Source of the DNA: Thermohalobaculum sp035527255
GTDB taxonomy: Bacteria; Pseudomonadota; Alphaproteobacteria; Rhodobacterales; Rhodobacteraceae
DNA length: 18,434 nucleotides
Direction: 5' to 3'
NCBI GenBank assembly: GCA_035527255.1
Contig: DATLAW010000292.1
Coordinates: forward strand, 1 to 18,434
Position numbers and translations under genes: made by a program. Below the pieces are notes generated by a model. That model was not told where the DNA came from and searched no databases. It saw nothing but the letters and a program-made list of their open reading frames with translations. Within the stretch, counting starts at the first letter, position 1; each line of letters begins with the position of its first letter. This document shows positions 6,934 through 13,713 of this stretch, piece after piece.

Positions 6934-7000
6934 TTTTGTTATGAAATGCAAGCGTTGCTATGTGTTGGTTTTCTTATGCAATGCAGCGCTGCTATGTGTT
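6934..7000 (+). repeat. Two tandem 32-33-bp repeats upstream of parC, each with a possible promoter
   Basis: Units 6934-6966 and 6969-7000 are alike except for three substitutions and one missing base. Each contains a weak sigma-70-like pair: TTGTTA-N17-TATGTG in the first and TTCTTA-N16-TATGTG in the second. The homologous position in the csp copy 1 spacer has only one, more diverged unit. This accounts for the roughly 36-bp difference in the distance from csp to the parC start. The repeat is plain; promoter function is inferred and uncertain. Confidence 0.6.
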
Positions 7001-7044
7001 CAAACGATCTGGACCGGGTTCATTCGCTAAGGTACACAACATCT

Positions 7045-9342
7045 ATGAGCACGATCCTACCTGACGACGACATGCAGGGGGTGGTGGCGGAGCCTTTGGC
7101 GCGGGCGCTGGGGGACCGCTACCTCACTTATGCGCTGTCGACCATCATGCACCGGGCGCTGCCCGATGCCCGCGACGGGTTGAAACCGGTCCACCGGCGA
7201 ATCCTCTATGCCATGCGCGGCCTGCGGCTCGATCCGGCCTCGAGTTTCCGCAAATGCGCCAAGATCGTCGGCGAGGTGATGGGCAACTATCACCCGCATG
7301 GCGATCAGGCGATCTATGACGCGCTGGTGCGGACCGCGCAGAGCTTCAGCCTGCGCTATCCGCTGGTCGACGGGCAGGGCAATTTCGGCAATATCGACGG
7401 CGATAACGCAGCCGCGCAGCGCTACACCGAAGCACGGCTTACAGCGGTGGCGGTCGCGTTAATGGAGGGACTGGACGAGGACGCGGTTTCCTTCCGGCCA
7501 AATTACGACGGCTCGGATCAGGAGCCCGAAGTTCTGCCCGGCGCCTTCCCGAATCTGCTGGCCAATGGCACCACCGGCATCGCGGTCGGCATGGCGACCT
7601 CGATCCCGCCACATAATGCGGGCGAATTGGCCGAGGCGCTGTTGCACCTGATTCGCCACCCGAACGCCCGTACCGAGACGCTGGTCGAGATGATCCCCGG
7701 CCCGGATTTCCCGACCGGCGGGGTGATGGTCGAGAGCGCTGAATCGATCCTTGAGGCCTACCGCACCGGGCGTGGCGGGTTTCGGCTGCGCGCCGCCTGG
7801 CAGGTCGAGGATCTGGGCCGTGGCATGTGGCAGATCATCGTCACCGAGATCCCCTATCAGGTGCAGAAATCCAAATTGATCGAGCGCATCGCCGACCTGA
7901 TCAACGACCGCAAGATCCCGATCCTGGGCGATGTCCGCGACGAGAGCGCCGAGGACATTCGCCTGGTACTGGAGCCAAAAGCGCGTAACGTCGATCCGGC
8001 GATGCTGATGGAGATGCTGTTCAAGCAGTCGGATCTCGAGGTCCGGATCCCGCTGAACATGAATGTTCTGATCGACGGGCGCACCCCGAAGGTTTGCTCG
8101 CTGGCCGAAGTGCTGCGGGCCTTTCTCGACCACCGCCGCGAGGTCTTGCAGCGCCGCTCGCGGCACCGGCGGGCCAAGATCGACCACCGGCTCGAAGTGC
8201 TCGAGGGCTACATCATCGCCTTCCTCAACCTCGACCGGATCATCGAAATCATCCGCACGCAAGACGAGCCGAAACCTGTGATGATGGCCGAGTTCAAATT
8301 GACCGATGTGCAGGCCGAGGCGATCCTCAACATGCGGCTGCGCAGCCTGCGCCGCCTTGAGGAAATGGAGCTTCGCCGTGAGCATGGCGAGTTGTTGGTC
8401 GAGCGCGCCGAACTCGACGACCTGCTTAGCGATGAGACCCTGCAATGGGGCCGCATCGCCGATCAGATCCGCGCCATGCGCGATCAGTTCGGCGCCCCGC
8501 TGGCGTTGCGCCATCTGCGGCTGGCCGAGGATCTGGCAGCTGCCAGGCTCGACCATGACCCCTACCCTCTCGGCGCCCGGCGCACCAGATTTGCCGAGGC
8601 GCCGACCATCGATTTCGTCCCCGCCGAGGCGATGATCGAGCGCGAGCCGGTCACCGTGGTTTGCTCGGCCCAAGGCTGGATACGCGCGATCAAGGGGCAT
8701 GTGGCCCTCGATGGCGAGCTTAAATACAAGGACGGTGACAGCGGTCGCTTCGTCTTCCACGCCCAGACCACCGACAAGATCCTGGTCTTCGCTACCAATG
8801 GCCGGTTCTACACCTTGGGGGCCGACCGCCTGCCCGGCGGGCGCGGCATGGGCGAGCCGATGCGACTGATGATCGATCTGGCCAACGACGAAGACCTGGT
8901 GGCGCTGTTCATTCACCACCCTGGCGAGCGGCTGCTTGTCGCCTCGTCGGCGGGCAACGGTTTTATCGTCGAGGAAAACGAGGTCATCGCCCAGACCCGC
9001 AGCGGGCGCCAGGTGCTGAACGTCAAGGACGGGGTCAAGGCCGTGATCTGCCAGACGGTCACCGGCGACCACGTGGCGGTGGTCGGGCTGAACCGCAAGC
9101 TGTTGGTGTTCGCGCTGGCCGACCTGCCCGAGATGACCCGTGGCAAGGGCGTGCGGTTGCAGAAATATAAAGACGGCGGCCTGTCCGACGCGCTGTGTTT
9201 CGCCATCGCTGACGGGCTGACCTGGAAAGACCCGGCCGGTCGCACCCGAACCGAGACCGACCTGGCCGAGCATCTGGGCAAACGCGCGAGTGCCGGCCGC
9301 ATGGCCCCACGCGGCTTCCCGCGTGACAACAAGTTTACCTGA
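7045..9342 (+). CDS. parC: DNA topoisomerase IV subunit A
   Basis: A 765-residue type IIA topoisomerase subunit that, with ParE, decatenates daughter chromosomes. I start at ATG 7045 (AAGG upstream, and the start is mirrored in the duplicated remnant). The frame is open for 33 more codons upstream, but these fall in the promoter repeats. Key segments are ALSTIMHRALPDARDGLKPVHRRILYAM, KIVGEVMGNYHPHGD (the quinolone-resistance region) and the active-site Tyr127 in AQRYTEARL. These are followed by the tower and coiled-coil regions and a short C-terminal beta-propeller domain. Length and the absence of an evident GyrA box favour ParC over GyrA. parE is not in the window. An SDR gene follows 8 bp downstream, so read-through is likely. 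Confidence 0.95.
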   Translation: MSTILPDDDMQGVVAEPLARALGDRYLTYALSTIMHRALPDARDGLKPVHRRILYAMRGLRLDPASSFRKCAKIVGEVMGNYHPHGDQAIYDALVRTAQSFSLRYPLVDGQGNFGNIDGDNAAAQRYTEARLTAVAVALMEGLDEDAVSFRPNYDGSDQEPEVLPGAFPNLLANGTTGIAVGMATSIPPHNAGELAEALLHLIRHPNARTETLVEMIPGPDFPTGGVMVESAESILEAYRTGRGGFRLRAAWQVEDLGRGMWQIIVTEIPYQVQKSKLIERIADLINDRKIPILGDVRDESAEDIRLVLEPKARNVDPAMLMEMLFKQSDLEVRIPLNMNVLIDGRTPKVCSLAEVLRAFLDHRREVLQRRSRHRRAKIDHRLEVLEGYIIAFLNLDRIIEIIRTQDEPKPVMMAEFKLTDVQAEAILNMRLRSLRRLEEMELRREHGELLVERAELDDLLSDETLQWGRIADQIRAMRDQFGAPLALRHLRLAEDLAAARLDHDPYPLGARRTRFAEAPTIDFVPAEAMIEREPVTVVCSAQGWIRAIKGHVALDGELKYKDGDSGRFVFHAQTTDKILVFATNGRFYTLGADRLPGGRGMGEPMRLMIDLANDEDLVALFIHHPGERLLVASSAGNGFIVEENEVIAQTRSGRQVLNVKDGVKAVICQTVTGDHVAVVGLNRKLLVFALADLPEMTRGKGVRLQKYKDGGLSDALCFAIADGLTWKDPAGRTRTETDLAEHLGKRASAGRMAPRGFPRDNKFT

Positions 9343-9350
9343 GAGGCATC

Positions 9351-10097
9351 ATGAGCAGAACCATCCTGATCACCGGCGGCTCGCGCGGCATTGGCCGAGC
9401 GACAGCGATCCTTGCCGGTGGCCTGGGCTGGAAGGTCGGCGTCAACTATGTCGGCAATGCGCAGGCGGCGGCCGAGACGGTTGACTTGGTCATCGCCGCC
9501 GGTGGCCAGGCCATCGCCATCCCCGGCGACGTGTCGGTCGAGGCCGATGTGATCGCCATGTTCGACGCCACCGATGCCGCCTTCGGCCCGATCACTGCGC
9601 TGGTAAACAACGCCGGGATCGTCGGCCCGAAATCGGCGCTGGCCGACATGCCGCTGGAACGCATGCGCCGGGTCTTCGACATTAACGTCCTCGGCGCCTA
9701 TCTGGTTGCCCGTGAGGGCGCCCGCCGGATGCCGACCAATCGCGGCGGCGAGGGCGGCGCCATCGTCAATGTCTCGTCGATGGCGGCGACACTTGGCTCG
9801 CCGGGCCAGTATGTCGATTATGCCGGCTCGAAGGGCGCGGTCGATAGCCTGACGGTCGGACTGGCCAAGGAACTGGCGGCGGTAGGGGTGCGGGTCAACG
9901 GGGTCCGACCCGGCATTATCGACACCGAAATCCACGCCTCCAGCGGCGAGCCCGACCGGGCGGCGCTTTTGGGACCAAGCGCGCCGATGGGCCGGGCGGG
10001 TACGGCGAACGAGGTGGCGCAGGCGATCATCTGGCTTTTGTCCGACGCGGCGTCCTACGCAACTGGCACCACAATCGACATCTCCGGCGGGCGGTGA
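9351..10097 (+). CDS. SDR-family NAD(P)-dependent oxidoreductase
   Basis: A 248-residue classical short-chain dehydrogenase/reductase. The cofactor motif TGGSRGIG is at residues 8-15, NNAG at 86-89, the catalytic Ser143 in NVSSMAA, and Tyr157/Lys161 in YAGSK. The C-terminal DISGGR ending is normal for the family. The Arg in the glycine motif and the lack of an Asp at the end of the second strand (VNYVGNAQ) point to NADP(H) preference. The pattern resembles FabG-like and glucose-dehydrogenase-like members. Substrate specificity cannot be assigned. It starts 8 bp after the parC stop, with GAGAGGC-type sequence as ribosome site (GAGAGG at about 9342-9347), so it is probably co-transcribed with parC without being functionally linked. 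Confidence 0.9.
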   Translation: MSRTILITGGSRGIGRATAILAGGLGWKVGVNYVGNAQAAAETVDLVIAAGGQAIAIPGDVSVEADVIAMFDATDAAFGPITALVNNAGIVGPKSALADMPLERMRRVFDINVLGAYLVAREGARRMPTNRGGEGGAIVNVSSMAATLGSPGQYVDYAGSKGAVDSLTVGLAKELAAVGVRVNGVRPGIIDTEIHASSGEPDRAALLGPSAPMGRAGTANEVAQAIIWLLSDAASYATGTTIDISGGR

Positions 10098-10281
10098 GCC
10101 ATGCGGCCGCGCCGTCTGATCGGGAGCGGCTGCCCGCACCCGCCGCTATTTCCGGCCGCTCAAACCTTCTCGGCGGCGATGCGAAGCCAGGCAGCCCGTT
10201 CCATTTAATAGTCGATCGCCCGGTAAATCGGATGTAGAATGAACCGGGACGCTATGGCTTTCGGTCCGGAGGATAAAGTCC

Positions 10282-10743
10282 ATGCCATTGCGCGCACACC
10301 ATGCCGCTCTTCTAATATCAATGCTGGTCACTGCCGCCTGTACGACGATGACGGTTGAGGAGCGGATCAGCGCCTGCCAGGCGACCGAGTGGTCAAGCTA
10401 TGGCGAGAATGACGGTCGACTGGGAGTCGCGGAGGCTGATCGAACCGAGAAATTTTCTGAATGCGCCGCCCTTGGCTATCCTGCCGACCTTGCCGCCTAC
10501 GATGCCGGGCGGGCGGAAGGGCTCAAATCATACTGCACCGTCGATAACGGATATGAAGCCGGGTACGCTGGCCGACGCTATCGCAATGTCTGTCCGCCGG
10601 AGTTGGAACCGTCATTTCAACAGGGATACGAACAGGGCCAGAAAGAGCGGCCAGTAAACTTCTACCCGTATTTCGGGTTCGGATACGGATACTCCCACTT
10701 TGGTTTTTTCGGGGGCCATCGGCACCGTCACCGCCGGTATTAG
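10282..10743 (+). CDS. DUF2799-like lipoprotein, hypothetical
   Basis: A 153-residue protein of unknown function, probably anchored in the envelope. An N-terminal hydrophobic stretch (about 8-18) ends in VTAAC, a near-lipobox with Cys19 as the likely lipidated residue; the -3 Thr is slightly unusual. The middle resembles DUF2799: conserved Asp/Gly-rich segments such as YGENDGRLG, YDAGRAEGLKSYC, NGYEAGYAG and SFQQGYEQG, which repeat a G-x-x-x-G-like pattern. After residue 125 the tail is Phe/Tyr/Gly-rich and ends in HRHRHRRY. GGAGG lies 9 bases before the ATG and gives firm support to this start. It stands alone between the SDR and trxB. No function is known for the family. Confidence 0.75.
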   Translation: MPLRAHHAALLISMLVTAACTTMTVEERISACQATEWSSYGENDGRLGVAEADRTEKFSECAALGYPADLAAYDAGRAEGLKSYCTVDNGYEAGYAGRRYRNVCPPELEPSFQQGYEQGQKERPVNFYPYFGFGYGYSHFGFFGGHRHRHRRY

Positions 10744-10804
10744 GAGTCGCGACGCGAATTGACGTTGTTGGCGGTTAGGCGTCAGCCTTCCCGGCTCACG
10801 TCCT

Positions 10805-11767
10805 TCACTCCGCCGCCTGCACTGCCGCGTCGGCCTCGGCGGTCAGGAACCGCTCGGCCTCCAGCGCCGCCATGCAGCCCATTCCGGCCGAGGTGACTGC
10901 CTGGCGGTAGACATGGTCGGTCACATCGCCAGCCGCAAACACTCCCGGCACCGAAGTCACCGTCGAGAACCCCTTGGTCACCACATAGCCGCCCATATGG
11001 GTCTCGAGTTGGTCCTTCACCAATTCGGAGGCCGGGGTATGGCCGATGGCAATGAACACGCCGGAGGCAGCGGTCTCCTGGGTCTCGCCGGTCTTCGTAT
11101 GCGTCAGTCGGGCGCCAGTGACCCCGTCGGTGGGCGAGCCAAGGATCTCGTCGACCTGATGGTCCCACAGGGTTTCAATCTTGGGGTTATTGAACAGCCG
11201 TTGCTGCAGGATTTTCTCGGATCGCAATTCGTTGCGCCGATGGACCAGGGTCACTTTCGAGGCCAAATTGGCCAGATACAGCGCTTCCTCGACCGCGGTA
11301 TTGCCGCCACCGATCACCAGCACTTCCTTGCCGCGATAGAAGAACCCGTCGCAGGTGGCACAAGCCGAGACACCAAAGCCCTTGAACTTCTCCTCCGACG
11401 GCAGACCCAGCCAGCGGGCCTGCGCACCGGTTGCCAGGATCACCGCATCCGCGTGCCAGATGGTGCCGCTGTCGCATTCGGCTTTGAACGGGCGGCGCGA
11501 CAGGTCCAGCTTCAGCACAATGTCAGCGATGATCTCGGTGCCGACCGCCTTGGCATGGGCCTCCATCTGCACCATCAGGTCGGGGCCCTGGGTCTCGATC
11601 ACACCGGGCCAGTTCTCGACATCAGTGGTGATGGTCAGCTGCCCACCCGGCTGGATGCCCTGGATCAGCACCGGCTCGAGCAGCGCCCGCGCGGCATAGA
11701 CGGCGGCGGTATAGCCAGCCGGGCCGGAGCCGATGATCAGGCACCGGGTGAAGCGAGTCTCGGGCAT
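10805..11767 (-). CDS. trxB: Thioredoxin reductase (NADPH)
   Basis: A 320-residue flavoprotein that passes electrons from NADPH through FAD to thioredoxin. The FAD-binding GSGPAG is at residues 13-18, the redox-active pair is C136-A-T-C139, the NADPH-binding GGGNTA is at about 153-158, and GVFAAGDVTD closes the FAD site. TIGPGGQLTTT-like sequence (QPGGQLTITTDVENWPG) is typical. Length and cysteine spacing match the bacterial low-molecular-weight TrxB. AGGAGAA upstream of the ATG gives a strong ribosome site. It ends 37 bp from the convergent lipoprotein gene (allowing for stops) and follows the ELM1-like gene on the same strand after 89 bp. It may share a transcript with that gene, although the gap is long enough for its own promoter. 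Confidence 0.96.
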   Translation of the reverse strand: MPETRFTRCLIIGSGPAGYTAAVYAARALLEPVLIQGIQPGGQLTITTDVENWPGVIETQGPDLMVQMEAHAKAVGTEIIADIVLKLDLSRRPFKAECDSGTIWHADAVILATGAQARWLGLPSEEKFKGFGVSACATCDGFFYRGKEVLVIGGGNTAVEEALYLANLASKVTLVHRRNELRSEKILQQRLFNNPKIETLWDHQVDEILGSPTDGVTGARLTHTKTGETQETAASGVFIAIGHTPASELVKDQLETHMGGYVVTKGFSTVTSVPGVFAAGDVTDHVYRQAVTSAGMGCMAALEAERFLTAEADAAVQAAE

Positions 11768-11856
11768 GGGGGCGTTCTCCTGAGTTTGATTGCCCCCTAG
11801 ATAAACCGCACATCCAGCCGCGCCAAGGGGGCAGGCGGTCGCATTTGGGGTGGATG

Positions 11857-12831
11857 TTACAGCAGCCGCTTCTCGATCTCCGCCGCCACCCGGTCGGCCT
11901 CGACCAGCGGGGTGTAGCTCCAGTTCTCGATGACCTCGGTGAAATCCCGGGTGATGCCGCGCCGGGTCAACTCGCAGTGGAAGGCGGCGATCTTGGGGGA
12001 CTGGCCCGCGATCCGAAAGACATGGACGGGCAAGCCGGCCGTGGCGGCCTCGGAGATCATGTTGACCGAGTCCGCGGTCACCAGAACCGCCTCGGCCAGA
12101 CCGAGGATACCGGGGTGCGGGTTATCGCCGGTTCCGTCCCAGAGGAACGTCGTGGCTGGATCGCAATCGGCCTTGAGACTGGCAATGACCACCGGGTCGG
12201 TGCGGCGCGATGGGGTGATCATCAACCCGATGCCACTGCGCGACAGGGCCACCACCTGTGCAACCAAACGGTCAACATCCTCGTCACGCCAGAAAGCGCT
12301 TTTGCCGGGACCGCCGATTAGGCAGGCGACGCGGCGCGCGGGCAGATGGGCGAGGCGGGAGCGCCAGAGGGACGCCTCGGCGGCGATCCACTCGGGCGAG
12401 ATCCGCCCGACTGCACCGATGGTGGCGATGACGTTCGGGGCGGCTATCTGGTCGTGCTCAGGCACCACCACCAAACCGAAAGCGACATGCGGCATTCTCG
12501 GGTCGAGGACCTGCACCGTCTTGACGCCGTGCAGCTTACCCATCGCCGCCACCAGCGGCGCGATCCGCCGCCCGGCGCCGATGATCAGATCCGGCCAGGG
12601 TGGCATCAGCTTAGTCGCGTAACCGGTTGCTGGCCAACCGCCCTCGCGCGTCCCCAGCAGGTGCCACAACTGTGCTGGCAGTCGCGCCGCCCAGGGTTTC
12701 GGCGCAAGTTGCTGCACGGTAATATCCGTCACCCGCCGCCGCGCCAGCGCCTCGGCAAGCCCCAGCGCTTGAGCTTCGTTGCCAGCGCGGCCATCGGTGA
12801 TGACCCAGATCTGGAGGCGTTTGGTTTCCAT
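11857..12831 (-). CDS. Mitochondrial fission ELM1 family protein (DUF1022)
   Basis: A 324-residue protein of the ELM1/COG3660 family, found in many alphaproteobacteria and in plant mitochondria. Family marks are the N-terminal WVITDGRAGNEAQALGLAEAL, PDLIIGAGRRIAPLVAAM, VQVLDPRMP, LVVVPEHD, CLIGGPGKSAF and TADSVNMISEAATAGLPVHVF. The last motif resembles nucleotide-sugar-binding sequences in GT-B glycosyltransferases, so a glycosyltransferase-like fold is plausible. The bacterial function is not established; in Arabidopsis ELM1 recruits a dynamin, a role with no obvious bacterial equivalent. The ribosome site before the ATG at 12831 is weak. It is divergent from the Lrp gene over 120 bp containing a 15-bp palindrome, so it may be controlled by that regulator. 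Confidence 0.85.
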   Translation of the reverse strand: METKRLQIWVITDGRAGNEAQALGLAEALARRRVTDITVQQLAPKPWAARLPAQLWHLLGTREGGWPATGYATKLMPPWPDLIIGAGRRIAPLVAAMGKLHGVKTVQVLDPRMPHVAFGLVVVPEHDQIAAPNVIATIGAVGRISPEWIAAEASLWRSRLAHLPARRVACLIGGPGKSAFWRDEDVDRLVAQVVALSRSGIGLMITPSRRTDPVVIASLKADCDPATTFLWDGTGDNPHPGILGLAEAVLVTADSVNMISEAATAGLPVHVFRIAGQSPKIAAFHCELTRRGITRDFTEVIENWSYTPLVEADRVAAEIEKRLL

Positions 12832-12845
12832 ATCTTGCGCGTTCT

Positions 12846-12860
12846 CGCAATTTTATTGCG
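12846..12860. promoter_or_regulatory. Candidate Lrp/AsnC operator (15-bp palindrome)
   Basis: CGCAA-TTTTA-TTGCG has perfect 5-bp arms around an A/T-only centre, the general form of Lrp/AsnC-family sites. It lies 15 bp upstream of the ELM1-like start and 92 bp upstream of the Lrp gene start, in the shared divergent intergenic region. Autoregulation by the neighbouring Lrp is inferred. Confidence 0.45.
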
Positions 12861-12951
12861 TTCAGGGGGCGTCCAGCTTAAATATCCGGAAAACCACGCC
12901 GCAAGCCAGAGGGTTCAGACCCGGCACGGCGGAAACGGGGGAATCGCATCC

Positions 12952-13452
12952 ATGTCCGGCACAAAACTTGATCCGATCGACCGCAAGATCCTGATGGAGC
13001 TTCAGGGCGACGGCCGCATGACCAATGTCGAGCTTTCCCGCCGGGTCGGCATCTCGGCCCCGCCCTGCCTGCGCCGGGTCCGCTCGCTGGAGGAGGCCGG
13101 GCTGATCCTGGGCTACCACGCCCGCGTCAACGCCCGCGAGCTTGGCTACGAGGTGATGGTGTTCGCCATGGTCAGCCTGAAAAGCCAGGCCGAACGCGAT
13201 CTGGTAGCCTTCGAGGACCTGGCCCGCAGCTGGCCCCTGGTCCGCGAATGCCACATGCTGAACGGTGAGATCGACTTTTTGCTGAAATGCATGGCGCCGA
13301 ACCTGCTGACCTTTCAGACCTTCCTGACCGGCAACCTGACCTCGGCCCCAAATGTCGCCAGCGTCAAGACCTCGCTGGTGATCCGCGCCGCCAAGGACCA
13401 GCCGGGTGTGCCGTTCGAGATGAGCGACCACTTGGCGGCGGAGCAGGTTTGA
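12952..13452 (+). CDS. Lrp/AsnC-family transcriptional regulator
   Basis: A 166-residue Lrp/AsnC regulator. The N-terminal winged HTH spans about residues 6-60: LDPIDRKILMELQGDGRMTNVELSRRVGISAPPCLRRVRSLEEAGLI. A RAM/AsnC ligand-binding domain follows to about residue 150 (YEVMVFAMVSLKSQAERDLVAFE, VRECHMLNGEIDFLLKCMA). Such proteins form octamers or dimers and usually sense amino acids. I chose the ATG at 12952 because GGGGGA lies about 9 bases upstream and the usual N-terminus follows; the open frame continues far upstream over the ELM1-like gene. It is followed by a hairpin and then, 261 bp on, the oxygenase operon on the same strand. Whether it regulates that operon is open. Confidence 0.93.
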   Translation: MSGTKLDPIDRKILMELQGDGRMTNVELSRRVGISAPPCLRRVRSLEEAGLILGYHARVNARELGYEVMVFAMVSLKSQAERDLVAFEDLARSWPLVRECHMLNGEIDFLLKCMAPNLLTFQTFLTGNLTSAPNVASVKTSLVIRAAKDQPGVPFEMSDHLAAEQV

Positions 13453-13455
13453 GGG

Positions 13456-13478
13456 GGGTGCGGTTACTTTCCGCACCC
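13456..13478 (+). terminator. Hairpin after the Lrp gene (terminator-like)
   Basis: A perfect 8-bp stem GGGTGCGG / CCGCACCC with a 7-base loop starts 4 bases after the Lrp stop codon. No T run follows, so it may not act as a classic intrinsic terminator. Its 3' arm overlaps the next hairpin (13474-13499), so the two cannot form together. Confidence 0.55.
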
Positions 13479-13499
13479 AAGTTCTCCCAGCCTTGGGTG
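13474..13499 (+). promoter_or_regulatory. Second, overlapping hairpin in the operon leader region
   Basis: CACCCAAG (13474-13481) pairs perfectly with CTTGGGTG (13492-13499) around a 10-base loop. The CACCC part is shared with the 3' arm of the 13456-13478 hairpin. This gives a three-segment arrangement like that of attenuators, with two alternative structures. Regulatory function is inferred only from geometry. Confidence 0.4.
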
Positions 13500-13505
13500 T
13501 CGCGG

Positions 13506-13521
13506 GCGACGTTAACGTCGC
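13506..13521. promoter_or_regulatory. Perfect 16-bp palindrome, candidate operator
   Basis: GCGACGTTAACGTCGC is its own reverse complement with no spacer. It lies between the Lrp gene and the oxygenase operon, about 190 bp upstream of the first operon start. It looks like a site for a dimeric repressor or activator. No matching second copy was noticed by eye in the window. Confidence 0.4.
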
Positions 13522-13654
13522 TGATCCGGGCCAATTGACGTCCTTACCGGTCGAGACACCGCTATCCCGCCTGGCGAGGCGTTCTGGTGGCGCCTGGCCC
13601 GGCCTTGCTTAGGATTTGCTGAAGCACGGCTCAGAAAACTTGTTCTTTACGCGT

Positions 13655-13678
13655 CCCCTGCGAGTTAGGATGCAGGGG
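13655..13678. promoter_or_regulatory. Inverted repeat just upstream of the oxygenase operon
   Basis: CCCCTGC and GCAGGGG flank a 10-base spacer, ending 35 bp before the first operon ATG. It could be an operator overlapping a promoter (TTGTTC lies at 13640-13645) or a hairpin in the mRNA leader. The sequence does not decide between them. Confidence 0.4.
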
Positions 13679-13713
13679 CGTAACAGGGACGACACGATCC
13701 AAAGGGGAAGACG

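Noticed and set aside
7459..9273. A 604-codon minus-strand frame opposite parC
   Set aside because: Same reason: antisense to a well-conserved gene, with low-complexity Gln/Asp/His-rich translation and no ribosome site.
7045..9342. GyrA instead of ParC
   Set aside because: The protein is shorter than typical GyrA, its C-terminal domain is short and I see no GyrA box. A profile search would settle it fully.
13568..13598. Short direct and inverted CGCCTGG-type repeats in the operon leader
   Set aside because: Arms of 5-8 bp in very GC-rich sequence are expected by chance, and they show no consistent spacing to a promoter.
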